In this document: positions 9,147 through 19,880 of the stretch, one piece after another
Position numbering within the stretch: position 1 is the first letter of the stretch
Layout of the letters: the number at the start of each line of letters is the position of its first letter
Assembly: GCA_019155205.2 (NCBI GenBank)
Contig: JAHNZQ020000172.1
Span: 2,543,082 to 2,607,081, forward strand
Source of the DNA: Gracilaria vermiculophylla
Taxonomy: Eukaryota; Rhodophyta; Florideophyceae; Gracilariales; Gracilariaceae
Length of the DNA: 64,000 nt
Direction: 5' to 3'
The notes under the pieces: model-generated
What the model was told of the DNA's origin: nothing
Database searches by the model: none
Seen by the model: the letters and a program-made list of their open reading frames with translations, nothing else
Position numbers and translations under genes: made by a program

Positions 9147-10154
9147 AACGTGAATTAGATGCGCTTTGCTTGCGATTTTGCCGACGCATTTCTGCAGCTC
9201 TGATGAGCAACAAACTGCTGCACTCTAGCCGGTTCATATCAGCGGGAGTTGACAGTGCTAAAGTTGAAGAAATCGGTGCTTGAATTTTCAGCACGACAAG
9301 CTTTGAAATGTTGAGCAAAATAGGGACAGTCAATGTCTTTGGCAGATTCATAACTGCTTTTGAGATGCTTTCAGGAGTAGAGTAGATCACGAATCATTTG
9401 CCAAGATTGCAAACTTCTCTGTTCTTTTGTCATTGAACTAAATAAAACATATTGAGCGAAAGAAATATGACTTGTGATTTAATTTGAGGCATATACTTTA
9501 GGAACAGAACGATAACGCGCAGATAAATGTTGTCTGCACCCGCAACAGTGCAGAAGTTGGGGACATGATCTTCGATGAGCTGAGGATCACCTGTATCAGA
9601 GAAAGATATTAGTTTCATGTTCTTTAGTTCAGGTGCACGAAAGTGAATATAACGATTAGCTACAGATGGTCTCCATATTTTCTTTGTTTTCTTTTCTTGT
9701 AGATATTGCCGTACATAAAGTAGGTACGATTAAGGAGTGCCCGAAACGAACAAAACGAAGAAGAAACTGACACAATGCATAGCTGGCGCAATGGGCATGT
9801 ACCAAGGGTACGTGTGTCTGACGACATACGTGTACTATGGCCACATCGTGACGGAGTCGTCTACGGCTGCTTTAGCACCACAGAATCTGCATCAAAAAGC
9901 CACACTTCTTGTTTTCCAATCATGAAAGTGTAGAGGCCTTCCAGACTCATCTCTGGTGCGTAGCGAAGGCTGTCGCGCTGAGAGTGAAAAAAAAAAGCAT
10001 CGAAGCTACTTCATCATACTTATGTAGCGTTGAAGAAGAGCCCAATTCGAGAATTTTCTACGTACAGCGTACTCTTTTTGCTGCATACCCCCCAAAACCT
10101 ATCGCACACGGAAACGCGCGCAAGAGTCCACCACGAAGCCGTTGTTCAAAGATC
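9147..10154. other. Intergenic spacer
   Basis: No supported gene; only short frames of about 62-90 codons. The parvulin-rhodanese frame is open back to 9909, but the translation before the ATG at 10155 looks like untranslated leader. Confidence 0.4.
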
Positions 10155-10952
10155 ATGAAATCCGCATTTATTGCAAGTCTCGTTTTTCGGCCAGGATTTC
10201 TTACCCGCACCACCTCACTTCCAAAATATCAACGAGCATGCCACTTTAGAAATGCCAGAGCTGGAATGAGAACAAGAATGTGCTCTGCAAAGAACCAGAC
10301 TAAGGCAGTCAAAGAACCGACCATGGTGCGAGCCAGGCATATCCTTGTTGAAAGCGAAGAAATGGTGGACGCGATTAAACAGCAGATAGAAGAAGGAAAA
10401 GGCAATTTTGCAGAGCTTGCAGGCCTTGTTAGCACTTGTGCCTCAAAGGACCGTGGTGGGGATCTTGGCTGGTTCCGGCGACACACAATGGTAAAAGAAT
10501 TCGAAGAAGCTGCGTTTTCAAATCCTCCAGGTTCGGTAGTGAAGGTGAAGAGTGAGTTTGGGTGGCACTTGGTGAAGGTCGAGGACCATGGGATTGCTTC
10601 GAAAGCTATCACTGTGGATGAATACGCGAAAAGATTCGGTAAGAATGGCTCTCACGAATCATCAGACGTTCAGCTCATCGACTGTCGAGAAGTGGGAGAA
10701 CTTGAATTGGCCAGCCTGCCCAACTTTCTCAACTTGCCGATGGGAGAGTATGGGTCATGGGCAGCGGACTTTGAAAGTGGCAACTTGGGGTTAGAAAAGG
10801 ATAAGGAAACGATCGTCATGTGTCATCATGGGGTTCGCTCGGCCAATTTCTGCTCATTTCTCTCACAGCAAGGCTTCACCAACGTGAGGAATTTGATCGG
10901 TGGTATTGACGCGTACTCTCGAAAAATCGACCCTTCTGTACCTCAGTATTAG
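10155..10952 (+). CDS. Parvulin-type peptidyl-prolyl isomerase fused to rhodanese domain
   Basis: 265 residues from the ATG at 10155, chosen because it opens a basic, hydroxylated plastid-type presequence (MKSAFIASLVFRPGFL). Residues about 58-150 are a parvulin domain: RARHILV, the GGDLGWF loop and a C-terminal GWHLVKVED strand. Residues about 165-260 are a rhodanese domain with active-site loop CHHGVRS (Cys about 223). Land plants have a plastid protein with the same two-domain order. Parvulins catalyse cis-trans isomerisation before proline. The rhodanese Cys may carry a persulphide, though the acceptor is unknown. The gene converges on the SNF2 gene, with about 1.05 kb between the stops. 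Confidence 0.85.
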   Translation: MKSAFIASLVFRPGFLTRTTSLPKYQRACHFRNARAGMRTRMCSAKNQTKAVKEPTMVRARHILVESEEMVDAIKQQIEEGKGNFAELAGLVSTCASKDRGGDLGWFRRHTMVKEFEEAAFSNPPGSVVKVKSEFGWHLVKVEDHGIASKAITVDEYAKRFGKNGSHESSDVQLIDCREVGELELASLPNFLNLPMGEYGSWAADFESGNLGLEKDKETIVMCHHGVRSANFCSFLSQQGFTNVRNLIGGIDAYSRKIDPSVPQY

Positions 10953-12003
10953 AGAGCTCAAAGAGAAAGCAAAACAGCGATCCTCATGTTCGACGCAAAG
11001 ACACTCACACCTCTCGTTTCAGTCTTCTCTAAGAGACTGGCTGTCAACAATTTTGGATGGTGGGCGTCAAAACACTTTTGAATGCAAAACGAGGCAGGAC
11101 CAACAAAGGTCGTAAGAAATATTGACCTTGGATAACGGTCTCCAACGTGCAGGCAATCCCTGACCGTCCAGCCGTTTAAAGGAAAATTCTAGGTCAAGAG
11201 GGTTCAGCAAAACCCACTCGCGCTCGTCATAGCCTACTCTGGTATGTCAATCGGGGTTCAGGCATGTTTTGGAACGAGTTTGTGAGAAAATAGGATTCAC
11301 ATTCTGTTACATCACGTTTACAAGGGTGCTCGAAGCACAAGGAAGCCTTGAAACCGTTGAGAAGATCTCATCGCGTTAAGCCGAGCACAGACGACTTTGA
11401 CTACTCCCCCGAAAATGTAGAAAACACGAGGTCGCAACGGCGTATGCCCTGCTACACTGATGAGAAGAGCCCATCGCGTTCAATTAAGCCTGGTCAGAAG
11501 GCATTAACCGCTCTCACGGGTTGGCGAGTGGGTCAGGAAATCACAGCGCTACAGCACAAGTAAGAAAACAAATAGCCTCCGGGGGTTAGGTCATGCAACA
11601 ACAGCAATGATCCGCAACAGGCGTACGATCGTTATTCGTAAACATGGACTCTGTGATTATATAGTCCAACAGCGGCTCGTAACTGCCAAATCGGCAGCAG
11701 CTCTGAGATCTCCACTCATCCCCATCAAGAGCGCAATAAATCTACTCCTGCGTTCCAGGAAAACCCTCTTTATGGCTCGGACGGTGCCCCAGTACGGATC
11801 CACAGTGTTGCTTCTCGAAACATTGAAGACAATGAAAGAAAATGCTTTCACAAATAAAAATTAAGAAACTTGGATCATATCCTCTTGACATTGGCAAAAA
11901 CATGTATCCTACATAATTGTGTTTCACGCTTTAGCTCGGCGGAAATCTGCAACGGTTCTTAAAGAAGATAATATGTACAACTATACATGATGGACTTTCC
12001 ATT
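10953..12003. other. Convergent spacer between parvulin-rhodanese and SNF2 genes
   Basis: It holds both 3' ends. Short frames at 11348-11563 and 11607-11864 (plus) have no family resemblance. No repeat or RNA gene seen. Confidence 0.4.
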
Positions 12004-15000
12004 CTACCTCCGAATTCTTGCTCGTGCAGAAAATGCGCATAGCGATATCGAGTTGGACTTCTTATCTATCTTCTTGGACGTGCCGCGGGAACTTGGAGGC
12101 CCAGGTTTCGGGTGAGATGTGTTTTTGGATGACTTCAAAGAGGGGGCTTTCTTGGCATCAACCTTCCGTTGACCGCTTACTTTCCTGACCGTGCGTCTTC
12201 TCTTAATCGATGGTTCTATTTCGCTGTCATCATGACTACCTTCATCGTCATACTTTAAAATATCTTTGCTTCCAGAGTCGTCAAAGTTCACTCCCTCTGG
12301 ACCATCAGGGTTAATGCCAGAATCTCGTGTTCCCCTGGACTGCCCCATAACTTGGCAACTTCGCTTGCGAACGTTTGTTGAACTAACCACAAACTTATTG
12401 CTAGCACCACTTTCCTGTAGAACCACATCTGTATCAAACTGAGATTCCGAGATTTCCATGCACTTCTCAGCCCCACGTGAACTTTGATTATCTTCGCTGT
12501 CAGAGTTTGTGCATCTGTCCGAGGGCATATCATTATTATCTTTGTCGAGATCAACGTTCAAAGAGCACACCACGGACTCACCGAGGATATCCACATCTTG
12601 ACTGTCTTCCTCTGCGTCCCTTTCCATAGGTGGCGCAGAGGTATCTGGGAGCTTCTTCATACTGAGAGCAGAATTGTTAGCATTATCCTCTCCGTGGATA
12701 TGGTTTGCTTTCTCAACGCGATAGTCGTCTGGATGACTTTCAGTGCTTATGAATTGCTCATTTTCCCCCATTTGCAGCATTGCTTCCACCGTTCCTACTT
12801 CATTTATACGAATAAGCCAATCTTCTTTGGTATTATCCAGAATCGCGCTGCTGACTTGTGACTTGGAAATGGACGTATTCCATACATAATGTTCTATTGT
12901 GTTTTCAACGACGAGTCGCACAATGTCTACGGTTCGCCTCTGACCTAATCGATGGGCTCGATCTCCAGCTTGCAAATCAAGGGTAGGGTTCCAACATGGT
13001 TCAAAAATAAGGACCCTATCTGCTCCACTTATGTTCAGGCCAGTTCCACCAGCCTTCTTGGAAATGAAGAAAATGGAGCGAAAGGTGCTAGCATTAAACC
13101 GGTCCACAGCTATCTGCCGGAGGCCGTTTTTCACACTGCCGTCTATAACTTCAAAGTGGAGACGATTGTTTGTTGCCCATCTCTGCAATATGTCGCCGAG
13201 GCGAAGGCTCTCGTAAAAGATGATTGTTTTGTGTCCCTGCGACTCGTATGACTTCAGAAGCCGCAACGCGACTTTCAGCTTACAAGAGGCATGTGCTTTC
13301 CTTTCCAGTGTGGCAAGAGGCTTGTTCAAAACGCCCTCGAAATCTCCAACATAGTACTTGAAAAGCTCTGTTCGTGCAGCTTTCTTCTCAACATCTTGTT
13401 CATCATCCTCTGGCAAGACCAGCAACGCATGTGTGGCAATCGCCCGTGAGATATGCTGCAGGTAAAAGGAAAGGCAGTTTGGGCATCTCTGACATTGGCG
13501 CGAGTTCTTATGGTGCATCTTCCAGACTGGAGCATTCTCCAAATCTGCCTCCGTTACAGGATATCGATGACAGCAGTCCCTGGACGCCACTTCACTCCCA
13601 CAATCACAAGGACGGTTGGCATCACGCAGCAATTTCACATCATAACTGTTTTGAAACCTTTGATACATGTGTGCTTGTAATCCACCACGCTTCATGCGCA
13701 TAAAGACGCAATAGTCCGTTTTGGCAGGAAGCTCGTTCTCAATGATGGATTTTGGACGCCTTACCATGTGCTTGGCGAGAAGTGCGCGAAGCTCGGTGAT
13801 TCGCGCATTCGCTCTGCTGCGCATGTATAGAGACGCGTCTTTCTTTGTGCCTCGATTGATAATGTCAATGAAGTGCTTTCGAAAAGACGGATATGCCAGC
13901 CACAATGGCGCAGGAACTACTAGGCTCATGACATTCCACAACTCTTTAAGTCGGTTCTGCACCGCAGTGCCAGTGAGACCAAACATGACCTTCTTTGGTA
14001 CTTGCATCAGGGATTTGTATATCTTTGTGTTGCAATTCTTGGCCACATGTATCTCGTCGACAATGACTACATCCCACTTCCAGGGATTATGGCCACTAAC
14101 AGGGCGAGAGAAAAATCCTTCACCATGCACAGCAACGGGATTGTCTCCCACGATGAGCACGTCGGTAGTACCGTTCTTCAAAGATCGAGATATTTGAGGC
14201 TCCGAAAGCTTGTCGTAAAGCGTAACTCGAAACGGGGTCCAAGTCTCAAACTCTCTCTTCCAGTTTTCCTTCACTGAAACGGGGGCGACAACAAGAATTC
14301 GTGGAGCTGGCTCATTGTTTTGCTCTATACGCTGCACTCGATCCCAAATAGCAAAGGCTGCGCCAAGAAAACAAACAGTTTGCACGGTTTTTCCTAGGCC
14401 CATGGCGTCGGCCAGCAAGCCGCCTCGATCTCTCTCATATAAACGATAAAGGAAGGTAACTCCGTCGATCTGAAAAGAGCTAAGAAATCGACACACGCAT
14501 GCCGGAAGCAACCCAAAGGAACCGGAAAGCGGACGACGGTTGGAAAGGCGCAAGTCATCTGCAACCATGGAGTCAAACTTGGCGGCCTTCAATTTCGGAT
14601 AGCCGTCGCCCAAACGACGCGGGCGGCGACGATGAGCGGCTGTCTCAGCGGCATGGTCTGCCTCCCATCCGTCTATGCCACGCTGGTCGACCTCAGCCAC
14701 GCGCGGCTGCGGCGCCGAGGCGTGCGAATGATCAATGGCGTACACGCGCTGCAAGGCGGCCGGCGAAGGCGGGGGAACAGTCTCCGCGCTGGTGGAGGCC
14801 GACTGCTCCGAGACGTGAGGCAGAGCGGTGTGCGGGCGCGAGCGCGAAGGCGACGTCACCTCGCTGAACGGGGCCGACAGCGGGCGGGCGTCGGGGACAT
14901 GGCGCGGCGAAGCGGGGTCAGGCTCAACGGTTTCGGCATCCGACGCGGCGTATGAGGGCGAGCGCGGCGGCGGCTGCGGCGGGGGTGTAGCGGGGGGCGG

Positions 15001-15129
15001 CGAGCGCGTGGACTCGGAGGAAGTGAGCGAGGCGGACGGTGACGCAGGCGCAGACGCAGTCGCAGACGCGGGCAGCGCGCGCGCGCCATAAAGCTGGCGG
15101 AACAGCGCGCGCCTCTGCTCTTCGTCCAT
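12004..15129 (-). CDS. SNF2-family DNA-dependent ATPase, ERCC6/ERCC6L2-like
   Basis: 1041 residues from the ATG at 15129. Residues 1-190 are Pro/Ser/Ala-rich and probably disordered. The first ATPase lobe runs from about 215, with Walker A MGLGKT at 243-248, the Walker B variant DEIH at 358-361 instead of DEAH or DEGH, and the LTGTAVQN motif. Before the second lobe lies an insert of about 100 residues with clustered cysteines (CDCG, DCCH, CQRCPNC), a likely zinc site. The second lobe has AGGTGLNISGADRV and the arginine-finger motif GDRAHRLGQ. The last 300 residues are acidic then Lys/Arg-rich, ending in a nuclear-type basic tail. These ATPases move along DNA to remodel chromatin or act in transcription-coupled and interstrand-crosslink repair. 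The subfamily is my reading, not proven. Confidence 0.88.
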   Translation of the reverse strand: MDEEQRRALFRQLYGARALPASATASAPASPSASLTSSESTRSPPPATPPPQPPPRSPSYAASDAETVEPDPASPRHVPDARPLSAPFSEVTSPSRSRPHTALPHVSEQSASTSAETVPPPSPAALQRVYAIDHSHASAPQPRVAEVDQRGIDGWEADHAAETAAHRRRPRRLGDGYPKLKAAKFDSMVADDLRLSNRRPLSGSFGLLPACVCRFLSSFQIDGVTFLYRLYERDRGGLLADAMGLGKTVQTVCFLGAAFAIWDRVQRIEQNNEPAPRILVVAPVSVKENWKREFETWTPFRVTLYDKLSEPQISRSLKNGTTDVLIVGDNPVAVHGEGFFSRPVSGHNPWKWDVVIVDEIHVAKNCNTKIYKSLMQVPKKVMFGLTGTAVQNRLKELWNVMSLVVPAPLWLAYPSFRKHFIDIINRGTKKDASLYMRSRANARITELRALLAKHMVRRPKSIIENELPAKTDYCVFMRMKRGGLQAHMYQRFQNSYDVKLLRDANRPCDCGSEVASRDCCHRYPVTEADLENAPVWKMHHKNSRQCQRCPNCLSFYLQHISRAIATHALLVLPEDDEQDVEKKAARTELFKYYVGDFEGVLNKPLATLERKAHASCKLKVALRLLKSYESQGHKTIIFYESLRLGDILQRWATNNRLHFEVIDGSVKNGLRQIAVDRFNASTFRSIFFISKKAGGTGLNISGADRVLIFEPCWNPTLDLQAGDRAHRLGQRRTVDIVRLVVENTIEHYVWNTSISKSQVSSAILDNTKEDWLIRINEVGTVEAMLQMGENEQFISTESHPDDYRVEKANHIHGEDNANNSALSMKKLPDTSAPPMERDAEEDSQDVDILGESVVCSLNVDLDKDNNDMPSDRCTNSDSEDNQSSRGAEKCMEISESQFDTDVVLQESGASNKFVVSSTNVRKRSCQVMGQSRGTRDSGINPDGPEGVNFDDSGSKDILKYDDEGSHDDSEIEPSIKRRRTVRKVSGQRKVDAKKAPSLKSSKNTSHPKPGPPSSRGTSKKIDKKSNSISLCAFSARARIRR

Positions 15130-15943
15130 GGAGAGCTCAGCGCCCGCCTTGCACCGCCGCGCACTCCGCGAGCGCCCATGTGCTGCTTTGCGCCAGGCCC
15201 GAGGGAATGACGCGTGGCGTACGTGGCCACCGTGCGCCGCCCAGTGGCGCCTTTATCCACGCCCATCGCTTCCGGGCCGCTGGCCCGACTCGCAGCCTTG
15301 GGGCTTGTCATCAACACGGCGCAAGTCCTAACAGCCTTACGTCGAAGCATTGCTGCTGCTTTAACGCCTTGTCTTCTCTTTCTCCGAAGCCCGGATTCTC
15401 CCACTTGTTGCAGCACGTGGCGCTCGCTTTGGCCCGCGCGAGGTTGCATTGCACTGTCGCAACTCGTCTCTATCTCAGCCCCGCATGGCCCCCTTCACCT
15501 CAGGCCCAACGCGGCTGGAGCGCTGTATCTTTTGTTGCAGTTGAACTGCTTGCTTTTATTCCCATCCCCCCGGTATCTTCCCCAGATGCGGCCTGGCGAC
15601 ACCTTCGGCCTGGCGCACAACCCCTAGAGCGTCCGCTCGGAATGAGAGGCCGCTTCGCCACCGGACACACCGCGCCACCCCACTGGTTCTTCGCGCCAAC
15701 CATTGCGATGCGCGCATCGCATTGAGAGCTTCACATGGCCCGCCAGAGCGCCCGGCAGCAAGCCGCACGTGTACCTCAATGCCGGATACAGCCAATCAGC
15801 ACTTTGGAAATGGTTGTCACCACTGTTTGTGACTGATGCAAGTCTGCCATCGTCCCCTCTCCGTTTTTCCGTCTCTGCCGCCGTGCGTCTCAACACCAAT
15901 CCAGCACGCGTAGCAAAGGGTCTTCCAACACCCCGAGTTCCAA
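15130..15943. promoter_or_regulatory. Divergent upstream region of SNF2 and FSP1-like genes
   Basis: 814 bases between head-to-head start codons, GC-rich near the SNF2 start. It contains the phrases CCAATCAGC (about 15791) and CAACACCAATCCAGC (about 15890); either could be a CCAAT element for the plus-strand gene. Several long frames here are compositional. Confidence 0.4.
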
Positions 15944-17083
15944 ATGCGCGTAGTCGTCATTGGCGGTGGCGTGAGCGGTCTCGCTGCCCTCCACGCGCTC
16001 TACAAAAAGCTCGCCAACGACAGCAGCGTTTCAATCACACTAGTCGAGCCCAAGACCTTCATCGAAGTACCATGGGCTTCCATCCGCGCAATGTTTGACC
16101 TTCGCATCGCCGAAAACTTTGCCATTCCAATCTCCAGCTTCCTGACCAAGCATCCTGGCGTTACCCATGTGCAAGCTAGGGTGAAAACGCTTGAGAAAAC
16201 AGCTGTTGTGCTTGATGATTCTCAACGACTTGACTTCGATGTTTGTCTGCTGGCTGTCGGCGCCTCACATGTTGCCAACTTCCTTGACCCCTTGAGCACA
16301 CCTTCATCCTCGGGGCCAGAGAAACAAAGCGTGAAATCTCGACGGGATGCAATGGAGGCTTCAGGCAAGGCCTTCCTAAGCGCCAGCTCGGTGCTAGTCG
16401 TAGGGGGTGGTGCCATTGGAACAGAGATTGCGTCTGATATTGCTGCTTACGGCACTCTTCAGCACGGTTCGAAGCCATCTGTAACCCTCGTTCACTCTAA
16501 ACAACATCTTGTACCAGAATTCAACTCCAGAAGCGCGGCAAAAATTCTCAAAATGTTACAAGAGCTTGGCGTGACTGTTCATCTTAACGACAAAGCTGTT
16601 GAAAACGATGGAAAGTGGGTGCTAGAATCATCTGGTGAGCAGATCAAAGCGGACATCGTCGTTAAAGCCATTGGGGTGTTCCCGAACAATGAATTCATGA
16701 ACAGCAACTTCTCTAGTGCACTTGACGAAAAAGGGTGGATCATTGTTGACGACTATTACAGAGTACCCGGTGGCGAAGGGAGAATTTTTGCCGTTGGCGA
16801 TTGCTGCACGGCCTTGCGTAAGACCGGCGTTAATGCCATGGCGAGCAAATCCGCTGTTGCCACAAACATTTCCAAGTCGATTCAATCGCTCAAAGACAGC
16901 AAGAGCCTTGAATCATTGGAGAAGCTCGCATCAAAGTCTGAAGGACCTCCATTGTTTTTGGTCACGGCAGGCCCACAGAAAGGCGTGGCCCAGACGCCGT
17001 TGGGTTCAATTACATGGGGACTTCCTGCCTTCAAGAATAAGACCATGTTCATCTTTCGTCTCAAGGGTGAAATTGGTATCTAA
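15944..17083 (+). CDS. FSP1/AIFM2-like FAD-dependent NAD(P)H oxidoreductase
   Basis: 379 residues with two nucleotide-binding folds. MRVVVIGGGVSGLAAL at the very start is the FAD-binding loop, and VLVVGGGAIGTEIA at about residue 150 is the NAD(P)H loop. GRIFAVGDCC near 280 is the second FAD motif. PWASIRAMFD near residue 43 is typical of the AIFM2/AMID group. In animals this group reduces membrane quinones and suppresses lipid peroxidation; transfer of that role to this organism is inference. No transit peptide is visible and the N terminus starts directly with the fold, so the protein is probably cytosolic or membrane-associated. It converges on the FKBP gene with only 177 bases between stops. 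Confidence 0.85.
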   Translation: MRVVVIGGGVSGLAALHALYKKLANDSSVSITLVEPKTFIEVPWASIRAMFDLRIAENFAIPISSFLTKHPGVTHVQARVKTLEKTAVVLDDSQRLDFDVCLLAVGASHVANFLDPLSTPSSSGPEKQSVKSRRDAMEASGKAFLSASSVLVVGGGAIGTEIASDIAAYGTLQHGSKPSVTLVHSKQHLVPEFNSRSAAKILKMLQELGVTVHLNDKAVENDGKWVLESSGEQIKADIVVKAIGVFPNNEFMNSNFSSALDEKGWIIVDDYYRVPGGEGRIFAVGDCCTALRKTGVNAMASKSAVATNISKSIQSLKDSKSLESLEKLASKSEGPPLFLVTAGPQKGVAQTPLGSITWGLPAFKNKTMFIFRLKGEIGI

Positions 17084-17260
17084 TGGCTCGCAGAATAATC
17101 CTGTCCTTGATATATATTCAGCGAGCAAGGCATCACAACTCTGTCGCGTAAAACTTGGCATGAAGTATTTTTCAGGCCTCTCTTCGCTACATTTTTGTTT
17201 CAGATGATGTTATGGGCTCTTTATACATCGTAATTTGAAGTAGCAAACTCGAACTTGAAA

Positions 17261-17884
17261 TTAACGCACTTTTAACACGGTGATATCGATCACTATGTCA
17301 GGTTTGTACACGCGATCGGGATTGAAGTAAATATTCTTAAAGCGTTGGAATTCTGCAAAGCCTTTTGGAAGAGGGCGGTCATTGACGCTGCGATAGCCGA
17401 TAGCGCTTGGAATCAACAAGCGCCTCTTTCCGCCAACGCGCATGCCCAACACTCCTTCCTCCATGCCGGAAATAACATCCTTCTTACCCATGCGGAAAGT
17501 AAACGGGTCACGGTCGTAAGTGCTATCAATTCGCCATCCGTTTCGTGCGCCTGTGCTTCCGAGAGTGTAGTGTACAGTGACAGTTGAATCGGACTCGACA
17601 GTTGGCTTATCGTCCCCTGGGAGTATGAAATCATAGTATTGCAAGCCGGTTTCGGTTGTTGTAGTCGTATTTCCGGCGGATGGATCAGCCAAATGTACAG
17701 CACCCTCTGATACTGCAGGTTGGATTACTGTCAACCCCAGGACATACAAAACAGCTCTTCTCGTGATTGCTGGCCTCGGCTGTGGCACTCTCTTTGTCAT
17801 CGTCACAGTGAAAATTGCTCGGGGAGGTTTCCGCGCATATGGAGAGCGGTGGGATAATACAAATAGACACGTATTGGACTCCAT
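17261..17884 (-). CDS. Thylakoid-lumen FKBP-type peptidyl-prolyl isomerase
   Basis: 207 residues from the ATG at 17884; the frame extends upstream, but only with a TTG. Residues 1-40 are basic and Ser-rich, a plastid transit type. They are followed by TRRAVLYVLGLTVIQPAVSEGA, a twin-arginine motif (Arg 42-43) and hydrophobic stretch, so the protein should cross the thylakoid membrane by the Tat route. The FKBP domain follows from about residue 75: VTVHYTLG, FTFRMGKKDVISGMEEGV and GMRVGGKRRLLIPSAIGY, ending with DIVIDITVLKV. FKBPs isomerise prolyl bonds, and lumenal members assist photosystem assembly. The aromatic normally beneath the pocket is Met here, as in several lumenal FKBPs with weak activity. 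Confidence 0.87.
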   Translation of the reverse strand: MESNTCLFVLSHRSPYARKPPRAIFTVTMTKRVPQPRPAITRRAVLYVLGLTVIQPAVSEGAVHLADPSAGNTTTTTETGLQYYDFILPGDDKPTVESDSTVTVHYTLGSTGARNGWRIDSTYDRDPFTFRMGKKDVISGMEEGVLGMRVGGKRRLLIPSAIGYRSVNDRPLPKGFAEFQRFKNIYFNPDRVYKPDIVIDITVLKVR

Positions 17885-18724
17885 CCTCCTCGATTGAAGC
17901 GTTGATTGTGAATGACGCAACAACTTGTTGAACTTCAACAAGGAACTGACAGCAGCGTTGCTCGCGTCAAGGCTGGGAAGTGCGCAGTCTGGGGTCTAGT
18001 GCCATTTCGGAAGCCACCTCTTTTCCCAGACACGGACCGTCCATTTAGTCCCAGATTAAATTTTCATTCTACATGTGTGGTCCCGCTTCAGTCGCTGTCA
18101 ACTGGCGCATACAGACTTGCCTCTTTCATTTGCCAAACATACCCTTCGAATTTTCTAGTGTCCCACTCCTAACGAACCTCATCATGACAATTATGTGTTG
18201 AATGTAAGAAACCCCATAGAAGACTGTGCATACGGTGATCCTACGCACGTGAACCGACGATTACTCGAAGATAGGAAAAGTCTATCGATTTTTAAAAAGA
18301 GGAAATGTTTGGGATCTAAGATTTACGATTTTGGTTTCATCACCGCATGTTGTACACGGTGCGGGCGCTTCAGGGTTCCGACGACGGCAAATCACTGGCA
18401 GACGGGAATTCCAATGCCTGAGCACATGTCCTCATAATTTCTCTCGTGGTCTAATGCACCGTTGTGACCTTTGTGGCTTCACGTAGGAGAAGCTCTGCGT
18501 ATAGTGTTTTACATGTCGGTGATCTTACAATTTCAGGGACGGGGATGTTGAGACGCTGAGATCCCTTCGGGGAAGATAGCGCCGAGGATATCTCCACAGT
18601 TCGACAAGAATAACAAATAACCAAGGCATTTCCGGATCAATTCCCCACTTTCGTTTCCGGATCGCTTCCTCCTTTTCATTTCCAGACAGACGGGTTGTGC
18701 GTCTGGCCACCATAATTGGGAAAG
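17885..18724. promoter_or_regulatory. Divergent spacer between FKBP and ETF-beta genes
   Basis: 840 bases between head-to-head start codons. No coding evidence beyond short chance frames. It must hold both promoters; no clear TATA box was identified. Confidence 0.4.
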
Positions 18725-19735
18725 ATGACAGGTCGAAGGATTCTCGTGGGAGTCAAAAGGGTTGTTGACTATGCCGTCAAAATTCGTGTGAAACCAGATG
18801 GATCGGGAGTAGATACTTCGAGTGTGAAGATGTCTATGAACCCTTTTTGTGAAATTGCCGTGGAGGAAGCTCTTCGTCTTAGAGAAGCAAACATAGCTGC
18901 TGAAGTGATTGCTGTGTCGATTGGTCCAAAGAAATCAGTGGATACATTGCGAGTAGCGCTGGCGATGGGCGCCGACAAGGCAATCCACGTTTCTGTGCCT
19001 GATCAGCTGCCAGAACTTCAGCCACTGGCAATTGCTTCAGTACTTAAGCACCTTGTCGACGAGAAAAAACCGGATATGGTAATCCTTGGCAAACAGAGTA
19101 TTGATGGCGACAACAACCAAACAGGTCAGATGCTCGCCGGAATGCTGGGCTGGCCACAGGTACGTTTCATACCGCTTTTCATGCGTGATGTAATGCTTTG
19201 GGATGATGATATCACATCCATCACGACGGTCTTATGATAGTGCCGAACTTAACCCTCGAGCCAAACCCCTGATTCGAAACGGATTCGGAAACTCCGATAT
19301 CTGACTGAAGCACACGCCCACCAGACGGATAAGCGCCGCCGTTGTCGTAATTGACGTCTAACCTTACATTGTTTTTCTTTGCTATGCCTTCAGGGAACGT
19401 TTGCGAGTAGCGTCAATGTAGAAAGCGAAACCGCTTCAGCGATTAATGTCACTCGCGAAGTAGACGGTGGTCTGGAAACAGTAGAGCTCGCATTGCCTGC
19501 CGTAGTGACATGCGATTTGCGCCTAAACAAACCAAGGTTTACTTCACTATCAAACACAATGAAAGCCAAAAAGAAGAAGGTGGAAACCATTGACGTCGGC
19601 TCCCTTGGTATTGAGCTTTCGTCTAAGTTGCAGACCATCTCGGTTTCTGAGCCACCGAAACGACCTCCCGGGATCATCGTGAAGGATGTAGATGAGCTCG
19701 TCGAGAAGCTCCACACAGAGGCCAAGGTAATTTAG
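18725..19735 (+). CDS. ETFB: Electron transfer flavoprotein subunit beta (one intron)
   Basis: Two exons, 18725-19159 and 19394-19735, joined in phase 0 across a 234-base GTACGT...TTCAG intron. The joined product has 258 residues, the usual length. It starts [20 protein letters not shown] and has the family signatures [41 protein letters not shown] and the late [19 protein letters not shown] segment; it ends KLHTEAKVI. With the alpha subunit it binds FAD and AMP in the mitochondrial matrix and passes electrons from acyl-CoA and other dehydrogenases to ETF-ubiquinone oxidoreductase. The intron would cut the protein inside the AMP-binding loop if retained (stop at 19235-19237). It converges with the next gene, with 145 bases between stops. 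Confidence 0.95.
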
Positions 19736-19880
19736 AGTTTTTACCCTGAACGATGAACGGGAATCTGTTAGGCTGGCGTGCCCAGTAGATAAGTTAGACG
19801 TGGTATCAATTCATTTCTAAAACATAATGTAAGGGGGCTATTCGCGTGTCTCTCAAGATTTGTCGTATGTACAATACATG

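Noticed and set aside
14856..15725. Overlapping frames at the SNF2 5' end and upstream
   Set aside because: They are compositional; the SNF2 frame has the clear start and domain.
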